Part shown: positions 1-50,261 of the stretch, piece after piece
Layout of the letters: each line of letters opens with the position of its first letter
Position numbering within the stretch: position 1 is the first letter of the stretch
Assembly (NCBI RefSeq): GCF_027596085.1
Contig: NC_072459.1
Location: forward strand, 22,788,728 to 22,852,727
DNA: 64,000 nucleotides
DNA from: Anoplopoma fimbria
Taxonomy: Eukaryota; Chordata; Actinopteri; Perciformes; Anoplopomatidae
Reading direction: 5' to 3'
The notes under the pieces: generated by a model
What the model saw: only the letters and a program-made list of their open reading frames with translations
The model's database searches: none
What the model was told of the DNA's origin: nothing
Program-made: the position numbers and the translations under genes

Positions 1-57
1 TTGAGGTACTTTATATCTTCATATTTGTTCAAATACTTTGTCATCAATATAACGTAG

Positions 58-60
<3 letters not shown>

Positions 61-109
<49 letters not shown>
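61..109. repeat. (TA)n microsatellite
   Basis: An uninterrupted TA run of about 24 units lies in the intron ahead of the first visible evpl exon. Confidence 0.97.
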
Positions 110-111
<2 letters not shown>

Positions 112-477
112 TTGATAATATTGTGAAATTTAAAAAATATTTAGGTGAAAGCTTCAAATAAGCCGATTGGTTTTCAGCCTCTTCCGTTTGTGTATTTTTA
201 AAGTGTGCCAATAAATTATATTAAACTAAACTTTTATGCAACTCCACTTTATTGATTTGACAACGGTGTTTACTTTGCTGATTCACTTCTAAAATCGGAA
301 CTACCGAAAAAGTAATACAAACTACTTATTAGCATGAGAGTAGATTTGCTGATGTTGGTATATTTAACTACAAAAACAAGTTATTTAATCACATTAAAAA
401 TAACGTATATCTTACCAACTTTCTACTAGTACTAGTTTCAAGGATTTTGACCATCTTCTTTTTGTGTTTTTCATCAG

Positions 478-11857
<11,380 letters not shown>

Positions 11858-12094
11858 ATGTGAAGTTTAAGATATTTTATTTGCCACAGCCAATGGTGCT
11901 AGCGGGTGTTTGTAACCATGCTAAGTGATCCACATAGAGATAAAAATGACAATGTTTATGCTCACACTTTTTGAAAACACTGAAAAAAACTACATTTTTG
12001 ATAAAGCTGTATATGTGGATCTACTTTATTTTAGTGCTATTTTGGGTTCTGCTGTAAAAATGAGGGTAATTTTTGTATTTTATGGTGAAATGTT

Positions 12095-12100
12095 ATTAAA
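12095..12100 (+). terminator. candidate evpl poly(A) signal (ATTAAA)
   Basis: ATTAAA lies 238 nt after the evpl stop, followed by T-rich and TG-containing sequence. It is the variant hexamer, so this is a tentative 3' end. Confidence 0.4.
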
Positions 12101-12234
12101 CTCCACAAGACTCACATACATTTTTCTGACTTGTTCTTTGAAATATCAACAGTTGAATCATCAAAACATATATGTGTAAATAGAGTCAATTTGAACACAA
12201 TGATGTTGATGATCAAATTATGGTCTTCATTCGG

Positions 12235-12430
12235 ACCTCTGCCTTTTAGCCTTGCCTACAGCAGCTATACTTTGTTTTTAGTGCTAATTAAAAAGCGGGC
12301 TAACTGAAATGTTAAAAACTGTAAACTTTATACCTGCTAAAATGTAGCATTAGCATGCTGATGTTAGCATTTAGCTCAAAGCATTGCTGTGCAGCCTCAC
12401 AGAGTTGCTAGCATGTCTGTATACTCTTAG
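12235..12430. repeat. interspersed repeat of the TAGCATGCTAA type
   Basis: Degenerate alternation of GCTAGCATG / TTAGCATGCTGATGTTAGCATTTAGC, which I recognise as a repeat scattered through percomorph genomes. The family name is not certain. Confidence 0.5.
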
Positions 12431-14990
12431 TTTTGCTATTAATATTCATATGGGTATATATCATTTATGACCCATCTTCCCATTTCCAGGAACAACTTGC
12501 TCCAAAAGACAATGAATCATCTACTGTATCTAATACTGTACCTAATCTACAATGCTCATAAACCCGGGTGAGTCATGTGCTTGGAAATGATGGATTACGG
12601 ATACAGATTAAATATGACTGAAGCATTTAGTGTGTTATGGTAAACAAGGTCAAACTCTTGGGTCTACATGGATGAAACACGTGTCTAATAAAAGACATCT
12701 GGAAATCTAAAACTTTAGGACCGGGACCCCAAGAGTGCATTAAAGTATCTTCCCAAGTGGTCTCACAAAAAAAGGTAGACAAAGGTCCATAATCCCTTTT
12801 TCCTGGAAAGGGTTGAAAGGTGATATACATTGGGGAATTGTCTGAAAGACCCGATCTGACCCCACAGTGGAGTTTACAGTAAATTGTGTTGATGTGGGAA
12901 TATGTATGATGCCTCTCTGCTGGGATGTCTGCCTGCCAGATTACCCGGTGACTGTAAGGATTTTGTGGGATTACTGCACATGAGCCTGTCAGGAGGCTGA
13001 AGTAGCCCCACTCTGCATCTAGAGGTGGGTGGGTGGGGTTATTTTGCAGAGTGTACCACTTGTAGGCTGAAATCAAATTCTGGATTATTTTTCCCCAGCC
13101 AATCAATGACATAGTGATCCAAACGCATTTGTGTTGACTGCCTTGCAAATAAAAGCCTGCAAAATAGCCCAGAGTGCCACAGCGTCACATACAGTATGTG
13201 GAAACACAAAGGGCACATTTGCACTGACTGGACCATTGCCTTCGTGGTGGTAATTGGCAGCTCCTTCTTGTTTCGCTGGATTATTGTTATCATAATACTA
13301 GACTGCAGTGCTGATGGTTTAAACCCTGACAATGAGCATTTGCACATTTGTCTCTTATTCACTCTGTCAATAAATGATGATGGCGAAGCCTCCTGTACGC
13401 CTGCCCTGCAATCATGCCAACACCATATCAATTAGTATTTAAAGCACTCTTCCTGACTCTATTTTCCCTCTTCATTCAGCAATATCAGGAGCAGTGACAA
13501 TATTCAGTGCTGAAACAAAAATGTGTTGCTGGGTCAGGGAGGTGCTTTATTATTGCATTTGAAAAACTGAACATCAGTACAAACATACATAAAAGCACAT
13601 CAACATTAGAGCAGAAAATATGAATCATAGAAATCAATCTGACAATCATAGACTAAAATGTGTTTACTAAAATTGTCTTGCTCATCATTGGTTGAATACG
13701 TCTGCCAGAGGAAATAAACTCCAGTAACGCTCAGACTTCCCCGACAGCCAAATGTGCAAAGATGCCAGCTGGCAGCATCAGCTTGAAATAAAAGATGCTG
13801 CAAGCCATCTTCCTTCTGCAAAATATCTGTCTATAACTTCATTTATATATATTACCAAAATAAACCTCCACAAAGTCCACTTGACCGGTGAGATTTACAA
13901 AAATGAGCCTCAACCTGAGACAGTTTAGATTCCTGAGAGAAGACATAGTTGATAAGTGCTTTTTATGCGCACTACAGCGGTGTTCTGATCAAACGTCAAC
14001 TTGTGTCATGATGTCCTCATACTTCAGGATACTATCGTATCTAAATGTCAATGTTAGATTTAAAAGATACATTTTTTTTATTTTCGTTCTTCCGCTACAT
14101 GGAAATCAATATAAATAACATCCAATGCTTTTGTTCTCTATTCATTTGTCATTTTTAACTTGAGTTTGAACGTGAATTGAACATGCTGATAATATGAAAA
14201 ATATTTCTGTCAGACTTCAAACATCTTCATCCGGCTCACTATGTGCTGATACTGACTGAAGTTCTGGATAATTCTTTAAAGATGACCACTAAGTTTGCCC
14301 TTCAGAGGAGGGGGAGCTGCTCACCCTGGCACGTTAGTGGATTAGACAGTGACTGTGACATGGATTAAAGCGCCATTCAAGAGCATAAGGCTTCCCACTG
14401 GCTGACCTCCAGAGGTACATTTTAGAGCTAGCTGAAGATACTCATATAAAGACAGGGACATAACACTACAGAAAAACCTTTAACTATAAGTTATAGGTAA
14501 TGAAGTATTCAAGGGAAGGTTTGATTTGATATACTCATCAATAAGTCTATGTACAAGACTTATATTTTGGATCAGACAAAATCAAAATCATAACTTTTTC
14601 ATCGTATAAAATCTGTATAAAACATTTTATTGAAATTGGGATACTGTAAGAGACACAAACTTTAGAAAACAAACATAACAACACAAAGTCTGGATGTGCA
14701 GACTAACAGATGAGTCAAGTCCTCCTACGTTTACAATAGCTAAAGCCCCCTAATGGAGCTGGAGGAGCTGTGGTTGAGAAGCTAAAGCCGGGTCGCTGAC
14801 GTCAATCCATAGTTGTGTGAAGAGCCCAGAAAGGTGCTAAGCAGCAGACAGCTTACTGTCCAAATGTCTGACACAAATACAACACAGCATCACTGTAACT
14901 CCAGTGACTGAGTCAACACACTACTCCGCCCACAGGTGAGGGAAAAGAACTGGATATACAAAGTGGAATAATACATCACATTTCCATATA
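12431..14990. other. evpl-aanat intergenic region, no gene recognised
   Basis: Between the two convergent 3' ends I see AT-rich sequence without recognisable exons. The one oddity is a 173-codon open frame on the minus strand (12627-13148), whose translation I do not recognise and which has no splice or promoter context. Confidence 0.6.
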
Positions 14991-15003
14991 GTCCATTCTT
15001 GCC

Positions 15004-15009
15004 TTTATT
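15004..15009 (-). terminator. candidate aanat poly(A) signal (AATAAA)
   Basis: AATAAA on the minus strand, 158 nt beyond the aanat stop codon. It is the first canonical hexamer downstream and would give a short 3' UTR. Confidence 0.5.
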
Positions 15010-15166
15010 GTACACAATAAGAGAATTTCATAGATGCAGTATGAGATTAGAGAAAATAGGTCCAACAAAACAATAAGCAGCCTCTCAAACTGAGGAAAAC
15101 CTGACACACCCTCCAAAGAGTACAACAATGTTGCTCAAGGAAATATCAGTGACACACATCACCATG

Positions 15167-16316
<1,150 letters not shown>

Positions 16317-16320
16317 TCAG

Positions 16321-16328
16321 TATTTATA
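16321..16328 (-). promoter_or_regulatory. TATA box of aanat
   Basis: Minus-strand TATAAATA lies about 100 nt upstream of the aanat start codon, predicting a start site near 16295 and a 5' UTR of about 75 nt in the same exon as the ATG. Nothing suggests a separate non-coding first exon, though one is not excluded. Confidence 0.65.
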
Positions 16329-16357
16329 GGGCAGCTTTCCCTGTGACCCGCATGCTC

Positions 16358-16365
16358 ATTTGCAT
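16358..16365 (-). promoter_or_regulatory. octamer (ATGCAAAT) upstream of aanat TATA box
   Basis: An exact POU-factor octamer ATGCAAAT reads on the minus strand about 30 bp upstream of the TATA box, the classical spacing. A TAATT homeodomain core (16437-16441, minus) lies further upstream and is compatible with OTX/CRX-type binding. This is motif evidence only. Confidence 0.5.
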
Positions 16366-17121
16366 TTGAATATTTGATGTCAGTGAATGAATGAATGAAG
16401 GTCACAACTGTGTGGGGGCAATTTACTGGACCCTGCAATTAACTGCGTCCATTGTTGCTGTTTGGTTTTTGTCTCCATTGACAGAGAATAACAAATGGTT
16501 TTCTATGCATATTTATAGCAGGTTTGACACGCATGTTTACAGGGAGGCAGCTGATCCAGGATCAGCACAGAGACAGTTTACAAAAGTTTTGGTAAAGTGC
16601 CACCAAAATGTTCCCAGTTGCATTTGAAGACATCACAAGTAATTGGTCTGTGCATGTATCTTTCTTCCATCATTGTTTTCCAACTTAATGAATAAAACAA
16701 TTAAGATTTTTCTTTTTTTTGCCCCTATCTGATGATTTCCTACAAGCAGTCATGGCTACAGGGACACTTACCGGAGGATGTTGAGGCGTTTCTTGGTGAG
16801 CTCCTGGGCACTGACCAGCTTTCCTTCTCTGCCTCTATCTCACCTGCTCCACCACAGACGCCTGTCTTCATATGAGGTGATTATTACTATGAGTCACATG
16901 ATGAAGGATTACACCTACACAAGTTGTTTCCACACCTCGGCGCATTACCGACACTTTATCTCCTCTCGGACAAGAGCACAACATGTTCATCTGGCTGTTA
17001 TTATCAGGCTGTGATTCAATTTGATAGCCTGATTGGTCAAGCTATGTTTTCTCTTCATCGGCACAATGCAAAATGAACTAAACATACTAATGACATGATT
17101 GTATTAATCATCTTATATTTA

Positions 17122-17475
17122 CATTACATTACATTACAGTCATTTAGCAGACGCTTTTATCCAAAGCGACTTACAGGAAGTGTATTCAACATAGGTATTC
17201 AAGAGAACTACTAGTCACCAGAAGTCATAAGTGCATCTCCTTTCTTAAACAAGCATCTTAAAGCATAAACCAGAGCAAAAGTATAGTGCAGAGGCAAATT
17301 ACTACGAAAACAATAATTGCAACAGACTAATACGAATATAATAAGTGCTACAAACTACTACGAATAGGATAAGTGCAGTAAACGAATACAAATTCAATAA
17401 GTGCAGCGAACTGATACGAATGCAATAAGTGCTACGAGGAAGGCTCAGGGTAGTACTTCTTGAAGAGGTGAGTTT
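17122..17475. repeat. fish interspersed repeat with internal ~27-bp tandem units
   Basis: It starts with ATTACA repeats and the widespread fish core CATTTAGCAGACGCTTTTAT ... AAAGCGACTTACA (about 17140-17177), seen in SINE-type elements. It continues with degenerate ~27-bp units containing ACGAAT and ATAAGTGC (about 17290-17440) and ends near GAGTTTTCAGCCTGCGCC. It is recognised from memory; the family name is uncertain. Confidence 0.65.
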
Positions 17476-18378
17476 TCAGCCTGCGCCTAAAGATGGGCAT
17501 ATAACATGAGGCCGGTTCGAGGCGGGTAGGCAGGATGGCTGCAATGCCCCCTGACTGATCCGCCTGCCCCACCAACATCAAGTGTCCCCCATTCACCCCA
17601 AAATCTTAATAAAAAGTATTTTATTTTGTCCTCGTCGATTCAACCAGTCAAAACAATGCCACATCTGATTGGTTGGTTTGGTGAGAAGTGAGACTTTTCT
17701 AATCAGCGTCCACACTGCTGACTATAACAGGAATGTAGTTTTATTTGTTTATGTACACGAGGGCACGAATGAGGCACGAGCATGGTTAAATTGTGGCTCA
17801 TGTCAAAGGTTACAACCACTGTTTGTGATCAAGTGTTTGACTGGAGTGTCTTCAAGCTTAGCCTCTAGCTGGCACATCGTACTTGGAGTTAAACTGGATT
17901 TCTGAGGCTCCAGCTGTGTTTATAGTGTGAGCTTGGTCTCTTTGAATGGAGCACAGGCAGACAGGAGGCCTGGGTTGTTTGTGGCCCCGTTCATCCCAGG
18001 TTTGTTTTCACAACGGAATTATTGTTTATCATTCCTATCCTATTACATGGTTAGAATGTAAACACACATATGTTGTTTTCAGCGAAATGCTTAAAATTGA
18101 TTAGTTGGAACGAAAATACCCACATCCGAATTTGTTCTATAGATTTGAAGAGCTCCCCATATAACTACAGTTTTGTTTTGCTGGACAGCGTTTCATTTCA
18201 AAGTGTGTAGCATTATCCTATTGATTTCTCAGTTGTTTTCATTAGGCAAAATACATAGAGAACTGACTACTATACTGTGTTTATGTCTTGCAAGATGAGA
18301 ACATCAGTCCTTGGAGAAAGTGGCAGATTATAAATGGCAGATATTTGACCCTCATGATCTACTGGATAGAGAGTAATT

Positions 18379-18560
18379 CAATTCAATTCAATTCAGTTTA
18401 TTTTGTATAGCCCAGAATCACAAATTACAAATTTGCCTCAGAGGGCTTTACAATCTGTGCACAGTAAAGGTGAAATGACCCAGACCCAGCAGGAAGGAAC
18501 AGGACCTGGAAGAGACAGCTGGCGACCCTGATGAGGACTCATCTGATGATGACGGTACAG
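18379..18560. repeat. fish interspersed repeat beginning (AATTC)n
   Basis: AATTC units lead into CAGTTTATTTTGTATAGCCC ... ACAAATTTGCCTCAGAGGGC ... TTTACAATCTGT, a motif series I recognise as a common percomorph repeat. No coding capacity is apparent. Confidence 0.6.
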
Positions 18561-19847
18561 CTGCTGTAGCAACACTGGTAAACATATATATTCAATCATC
18601 CTGTTTCTCTCCCACTTCCTTTCCAGAAGAAAATGAACTCAGTTGCATCCATCCTGATGGTCTTCTTTTATTCAGTGGTTTTCAGTCTTTTTGCACACCA
18701 AAGGTTGATCGATGGACACAATATGATGGTGGACGTAGGAGAGGCAGACATTACTTTGGCCATGGGGATTGTGATGGCCCTCTGTCATATCTACAGCTGT
18801 CTGAAACATTTAACAACACATGTACCTGTACCAGTCGCTGTGCAGAGAGTTGCAAATGCCCTGAATATTTCTAAGAAAGCTAACTGTATGTATTAGGGAT
18901 TTATGTACCCCTAAAAATGACTAATGGACTATAAGAGGACCATATTCACCTGGACACAATTGTTGTGTGTACAATTACATGTTATACTGTTTAAATGTGT
19001 AGCTTTTTCTTATTTTCTAGAAATGTCTTTTCAAATTTTAGGTCATAACCATGCAATTCCACAATGTCATCTTCTCAGGAACTGAGTAAAACAGTATTTT
19101 TTCTAACTTGACCACCATGGATTTTAGAGGCTGTTTAGTTGGATTTGAATGTGTTTCATGAGACTAAGAGTGGTAGTGTTAGGTCAATGTCTAAATAAAT
19201 TGAATGAGAATGAACTGCTGTTTTCATTTATTTCTCCACCATACACAATATTGAAATGTTAAGTACTCAGAGGAGCATTTTATCTAAAGCACCATTTGAA
19301 AAGGGTCCTGTATTGAACCATTATGGCCTACAAATAACCTTTTTAATTTTTGAAGTTCTGTAAAGAACCATAAATATGCCTGAAAGAGACATTTTTCATG
19401 GTTCTTTAACAGTATGGCATAACTACAGTAATTTCCTGAAAAAACAAATACCACTGGAATTACTATAGTGATATTATATCAACTCTATATATAAATGTGA
19501 ATATGTAAAGCAAACGATCATAGCATAGGACTGGAAAAAATATTATTCAGATACGGCTCTACTTAAGTGACTCTAGATATTCATTACATTCAACACATTG
19601 CTGACTAAAAACATGCACTAACATGCTTTCTTGAGGCAAATAAATTATTGAATTTACCAACTCCAGTGGCTTGTAACAGTTTTGAAAAAATAACCTCAGC
19701 TAGAGTTAAGTTTATATGTTTTCTACAAAGGTCCTGTGAATCCACAAAGGTGGTTCCTCTTCTTTCGGGTGGTTAAACCTCTGCTCAGGTTGAAGTTGAT
19801 TGGAGATTTGATGGAATTACAGAGACGGGTCTGATTGCCACCGTGGC

Positions 19848-19882
19848 TTTAACTGAGTCGTGGGATACACGACTCAGTTAAA
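19848..19882. repeat. 15-bp perfect inverted repeat
   Basis: Arms tttaactgagtcgtg (19848-19862) and its exact reverse complement (19868-19882) flank a 5-nt loop. It lies in the intergenic duplicated segment and has no counterpart in the copy at 24.8-25.3 kb. Confidence 0.9.
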
Positions 19883-20035
19883 CTCCCACGTTTACTTCTT
19901 CTCTGCTTTCTCAATGCACAACTGAATGTTGTGCTCATTTTGGTAATCCAAACCTCCCAGAACTGTTGGCTCACATTCTGATCAACAGGGTTTTAAATTG
20001 ATGACGTGAATACCATGTCTGTCCAAAATGATATA

Positions 20036-20366
20036 TTCATTCATCCATTTTCCGTAACCTGCTTATCCAGTTAAGGGTCGCAGGGGTGCTGGAGCCGATC
20101 TCAGCTGTCAATGGGTGAAGGCAGGGTTCACCCTGGACAGGTCGCAGGGCTGACATATAGAGACAGACAACCACTCACACTCACACCTACGGGCAATTTA
20201 GAGTCTTCAATGAACCTTAGTTGCATGTCTTTGGAGTGTGGGAGGAAGCCGGAGAACCCGGAGAGAACATGCAAACACCACACAGAAGGTTGTCTGGCCC
20301 AGGAATTGAACCCTGGCTCCTCTTGCTGTGAGGCGACAGTGCTATCCACTACACCACCGTGCAGCC
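20036..20366. mobile_element. non-autonomous retroelement insertion with 13-bp target duplication
   Basis: This 331-bp element begins TTCATTCATCCATTTTCCGT and ends in CTACACCACCGTGCAGCC. I recognise it as a very common percomorph repeat (SINE-like or a LINE 3' tail). It is flanked by identical ccaaaatgatata at 20023-20035 and 20367-20379. The homologous sequence at 25223 continues uninterrupted and serves as an empty site. It has no coding capacity; the open frames across it are fortuitous. Confidence 0.85.
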
Positions 20367-20631
20367 CCAAAATGATATAACTTCACAATTTTATCCTATT
20401 AGACATTTCTGTAAAATTGTAAAAAAAAATGCATAATGATTGTACTATGGCCAGCAACGTGGTTTGTAACAGGGACCTTTGACCACCAAATTTGAATTAG
20501 TTCATCCTTGAGTTTGCACCAAATTTTAGGAAATTCCTTACAGGTGTTCCTGGGATATTGTGTCCATAAAAAGGACAGACAACCCAAAAAAGAACAATTC
20601 AGGCAACAATTGTTGCTGGAGGCATAAAATT

Positions 20632-22520
20632 GTCATAAAAAATGTCATTGTATAGTATGTCATTAAACATGTTATACAAAAGTTAAACTATAGTATGTCA
20701 AAAAGTCATAGTATGTCATTATAAATGTCATTAAAAAGCCAAACTGAACTAATAATATGTCAAAAAGTTTGAAAAAGCCACACTATAATATGTCGTCAAA
20801 AGTAATAAAGTATGTCAACAATTCATAAAAAATCATATTATAGTATGCATACTATGGTTTGTTAAAAAAAAGTCATAAAAAGTCATCGTATAGTATTTAA
20901 AAAAAAGTCTGTATGTGAAAAAACATAAAGTAGGTAGAAAAACATTACAAATTCATAGTAGTATGCCCAAAAATGTTTTCCCAAAAAATCATTTTTTAGG
21001 GTGAAAGTCAAGTATATGTGCCATAGTATAGCTTTATGCTGTTTCCATGTTGGCCACTGGGTGGCGCTGTCGATAACCAAAGCATTTCATTCGAGACTAA
21101 TTTGACACAGGTGTGGAGAACAGCGTGGTCTAGGATTTGTTATCGTAGGTCAGGTGATTGTGTTTTATTTTTAGAAGATATAGGCTACTTTTATTATAAT
21201 TTGATTAAATATATGTTATTGTATATCAGTTTTTAAGTTAAGGCTTTTGGGCAATTTATTTTATTTTCTTCACACTTTGGAAGACACACGTACAATGACT
21301 AAACGGTACGTCAATAACAAGTAAAAAACTCAATCAAAAGTCACAGGGGAAAGTTAGGACAGCAGACAACACAGGTATTTTCACTATGTTTAATCGTGAT
21401 ATTTCTAAATACAAACCCAGCTAAAATAATATTCATATTTGAATATTTTTACAAATAAATCCAGTGGTGGCTGATGATTGTTTCGAACAAAAAATGTTGA
21501 ACAAATAATAAAAGTCATAGTAAAGAATTTCGAAAAAAGTCATAGCAGGTAGATGAATTTTTATTAAAAAGTCATAGTATAGCATGATAAAAAAATCATG
21601 AAAAAGTCATAGTATGGCATGTAGAAAAATGTCAGGGATAGCATGTTGAAGACTTTTATTAAGAAGTCACAGAATTACAAAAGTCATACTATTACCATCA
21701 AAAATATCATTAAAAAAGTCGTGGTATGATGAAAACAGTCATAGTTTAATATGTCGCCAAAAGTGATAAAAAGTCATAGGATAGCATTTCGAAAAAGGTG
21801 ATAAAAAGTCATGGTATAGCATGTCAAAAATATTACATTAAATTACAGTTATATTAAATATTAAAGCATGTCGAAAAAAGTCATAAAAAAGTCATAGGAT
21901 AGCATGTCGAAAATATTCAAGAAAAAGTCATAGGATAGCATGTAAAAAAAAAAGTCATAAAGGATGTGGAAAATGAGTCATAGTATAGTATGGCAAAAAG
22001 TGCCATGTAAAAGTTCATAGTATAGCATTTCGAGGATTATTATCAAAAAGTCATAGTGTAGCATGACGAAAAGAAAATCCGAAAAGATTCATAGTACAGT
22101 TTGTCGAAAAATGTCTTTAAAAACTCATGAAATATCATGTCATAGTAAACATGTCGATAAAAGTCATAAAGTTATAGGATAGCCTGTCAAATATTTTTAT
22201 AAAAAAGTCACAATATAGTATATACATTTTTTTAAATTTAAAAACAGTATAGCATGTCAAAAAATGTCAAGAAAAAAAGTCATTGTATGGCCTGTCATTA
22301 ATAAAATCCTAGTCTAACATTTAGAAAAAAGTCATGGTGTAGTACTTCGAAAAAAATAATTAAAAAAAGTCATAGAATAGCATGTCAATTTTTTTAATTT
22401 AAACGTCATAGTATAGTTTGTTGAAAAATGTCATAGTATAGCATCATCAGAAAAGGTCGTAGCATGTTTAAAAAAAGCAATAAAAAATTCATAAAGTCAT
22501 AGCATAGCATGTAATAAATA
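20632..22520. repeat. degenerate AT-rich minisatellite, ~35-40 bp unit
   Basis: Dozens of imperfect units with the core GTCATAGTATAGCATGTC followed by an A-rich stretch (AAAAAAGTCATAAAA) fill 20632-20970 and 21490-22520. The intervening ~500 bp (about 20990-21480) is mostly non-repetitive. No coding sequence was seen. Confidence 0.85.
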
Positions 22521-22549
22521 TTCATGGTGTAGTTTTGAAAAGAAAATTC

Positions 22550-24410
22550 ATAAAACCTGTCCAGGGTCTGCCCTTAGAATCTAACCCTGAACAGAATAAG
22601 TGTTTAAAGGAAATTGATGGATGTCTCTGTGATGGAACTACAAACAACTCCCCCATTTGGACACAAGCCAAAAAGATTGTGATCCACTTTAACAATGAAT
22701 TATATTTTATCATATCTTATTCTTAAACCAAAATTGAAATCTTCAAAGAGTAACCAGTAACTATAGATGTTAAATAAATGTCCGTAAAAACTGCAATTTT
22801 TCCACCTGAAATGTAGTGAAGTATAAAGTAACAGAAATAACAGCACTAAGCCAGTTCCTGTGTAAATGTACTTAGCTACTTTCTAGCACTGGTTTCTATA
22901 ATCTGGATTTAATTTAGTGGAATTATTGTTGATGCATTTTCTGAAACACTGTGCAAATGGTCAAACCTCCCTACAAGTACTGTGAGAAAAATATTTTCTC
23001 AAATCATCTTCTCATTTATTAGTTTCTAAACACAGGGACATCTGAAGCAATAGGCAGAAGAAAAGGAGGGAAAAGAGCAACTTGAGAATTGAGCATCATG
23101 TTGATGCTGATTGGCCTTATTTTTCTGCAAAAGTTTGAAAATGGATGACATCACTAACGCAATGGCTGATAGCTCATACAATGTACATGGCATAATCAAG
23201 GACTAATTCAATGAATGGAATTAGGACTCAGAGTGAATTGGGATCCATAGACTTTAATGTATCATATGGCTCCTAATAACTCAAACTGTACATGTCATGA
23301 TAATTAGCGTAGATACAGCTGATCAATGTGCAATACCGAGCATTTTGAATACGAATGGAGTTTGTACTGTATACAATAGCAGAGATATAAATACAGTTGA
23401 TGTCTATTGGATTGTTTTTAAATCTTAACTCAAAAAGTATAAAAGTTATCAATAAGAAAAGTCATAGCACCCATCTACAAAGAACCCCTCACGGTTTGAC
23501 ATGTCAATCATTGTGGTAACAGAAAGAGTAGCAGGACAGAAAAAGACAGAAAATCAGTTTCCCACTAAGAGTAAATTACAAATGCAACTTTGTGAATATT
23601 GAAATTATGCATGGTTCAATATATATCTAGTACATGTGGCATAAATGGGTTTTGAGTTTTGGATGAGTGGAAAAAAAGGCACAGAAGAATGAAGTAAAAG
23701 TACAGTGTGGTCACTGCTTTCAGCTCTCGCACCAAATAATTACAAGTCAACACAGACCTACTGTCAAACATCATCATAAGAAAAACACAGCGTCAGAAGA
23801 GCAACTTAATATAGCGCTGAGGCGACAAGGCAGCTTACAGTCACATTTCTATATTCATATGCAAGCAAACAATCCTAGCATAGGACTGGAAAAAATACTA
23901 TGCAGTTAAAGTTCAACTAACATAACTAAACTGATTTATATGATGAGCAAACTGTAGATTGATGCAAAAATAGTAATGTGTGCTCTAACAATAATCTAAG
24001 GAACAGATTACTTTTTATATATATAATTTAGCATTTGGAAGCATTTTAAATGGCTAAATACTGGTCCAACTGAGAATAATTATGTAATTATGATCATTAT
24101 TTTTCTGGTCTCTGCATGAGGGGGCCTTTTTTAGTTGACAACTTATACACATGTGCATTTTTTAAATGAAAAGCACTTCTATCGGTGATGCAGCTCATCT
24201 CCCATATTAGGTTACTGAATAAGTCTATACTCAATGCATGATGGAAGTTGATAATATATTATACAGCCCTGCAGCTTGAGAAGGAGGGGTAAGGCAGAGT
24301 AGTGCTTCTCACAACTCTAAGTGGGGCGGTAAAGAGAGCGTTTGGGGTCAAACTGCTGGTGTCTGCAAAGGTTTAGGTTTGAGGAGTAAGGTCAGAAATA
24401 TAGTTTTTTT
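22550..24410. other. intergenic/possible myh10 3' UTR, no gene recognised
   Basis: AT-rich sequence without a convincing exon on either strand. Part may be extended myh10 3' UTR, since mammalian MYH10 has a long one, but nothing here decides that. Confidence 0.5.
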
Positions 24411-24416
24411 TTTATT
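24411..24416 (-). terminator. candidate myh10 poly(A) signal (AATAAA)
   Basis: Minus-strand AATAAA, preceded in the transcript by GGCA and followed by an A-rich run, lies about 122 nt after the myh10 stop. It would give a short 3' UTR; a longer form using later sites is equally possible. Confidence 0.4.
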
Positions 24417-24537
24417 GCCGAGATCATGCTGCTTGTGTTTGGAGAGGACAGATCATACAGAAGAAAAGGGTCCATATTCAAGTTGGGAAAATCTAAGCAT
24501 TTCTGTTGGGAAGAGCAAAAGTTAAGGCTTTCTCGTT

Positions 24538-50261
<25,724 letters not shown>

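Larger units (their letters stand above)
19509..20640. repeat. diverged second copy of myh10 3'-end flank sequence
   Basis: Segments line up in order with the myh10 3' region: 19509-19548 with 23872-23906 (shared CATAGGACTGGAAAAAAT-type block), 19575-19680 with 24833-24940 (shared TGCTTTCTTGAGGCAAATAAATT), about 19720-19790 with 24985-25060, 20010-20030 with 25215-25235 (shared CATGTCTGTCCAAAATG), and 20475-20580 with 25265-25380. The stretch equivalent to 23910-24830, including the last myh10 exon, is absent here. It is either an old local duplication or two copies of one repeat family. Confidence 0.6.

Noticed and set aside
12678..12683. CACGTG E-box as an aanat clock element
   Set aside because: It lies more than 3 kb from the aanat promoter, beyond the gene's 3' end, and a single hexamer is expected by chance in this length.
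20111..20380. Open frames on both strands at 20.1-20.4 kb
   Set aside because: They fall within the non-autonomous retroelement insertion, which has no coding function.
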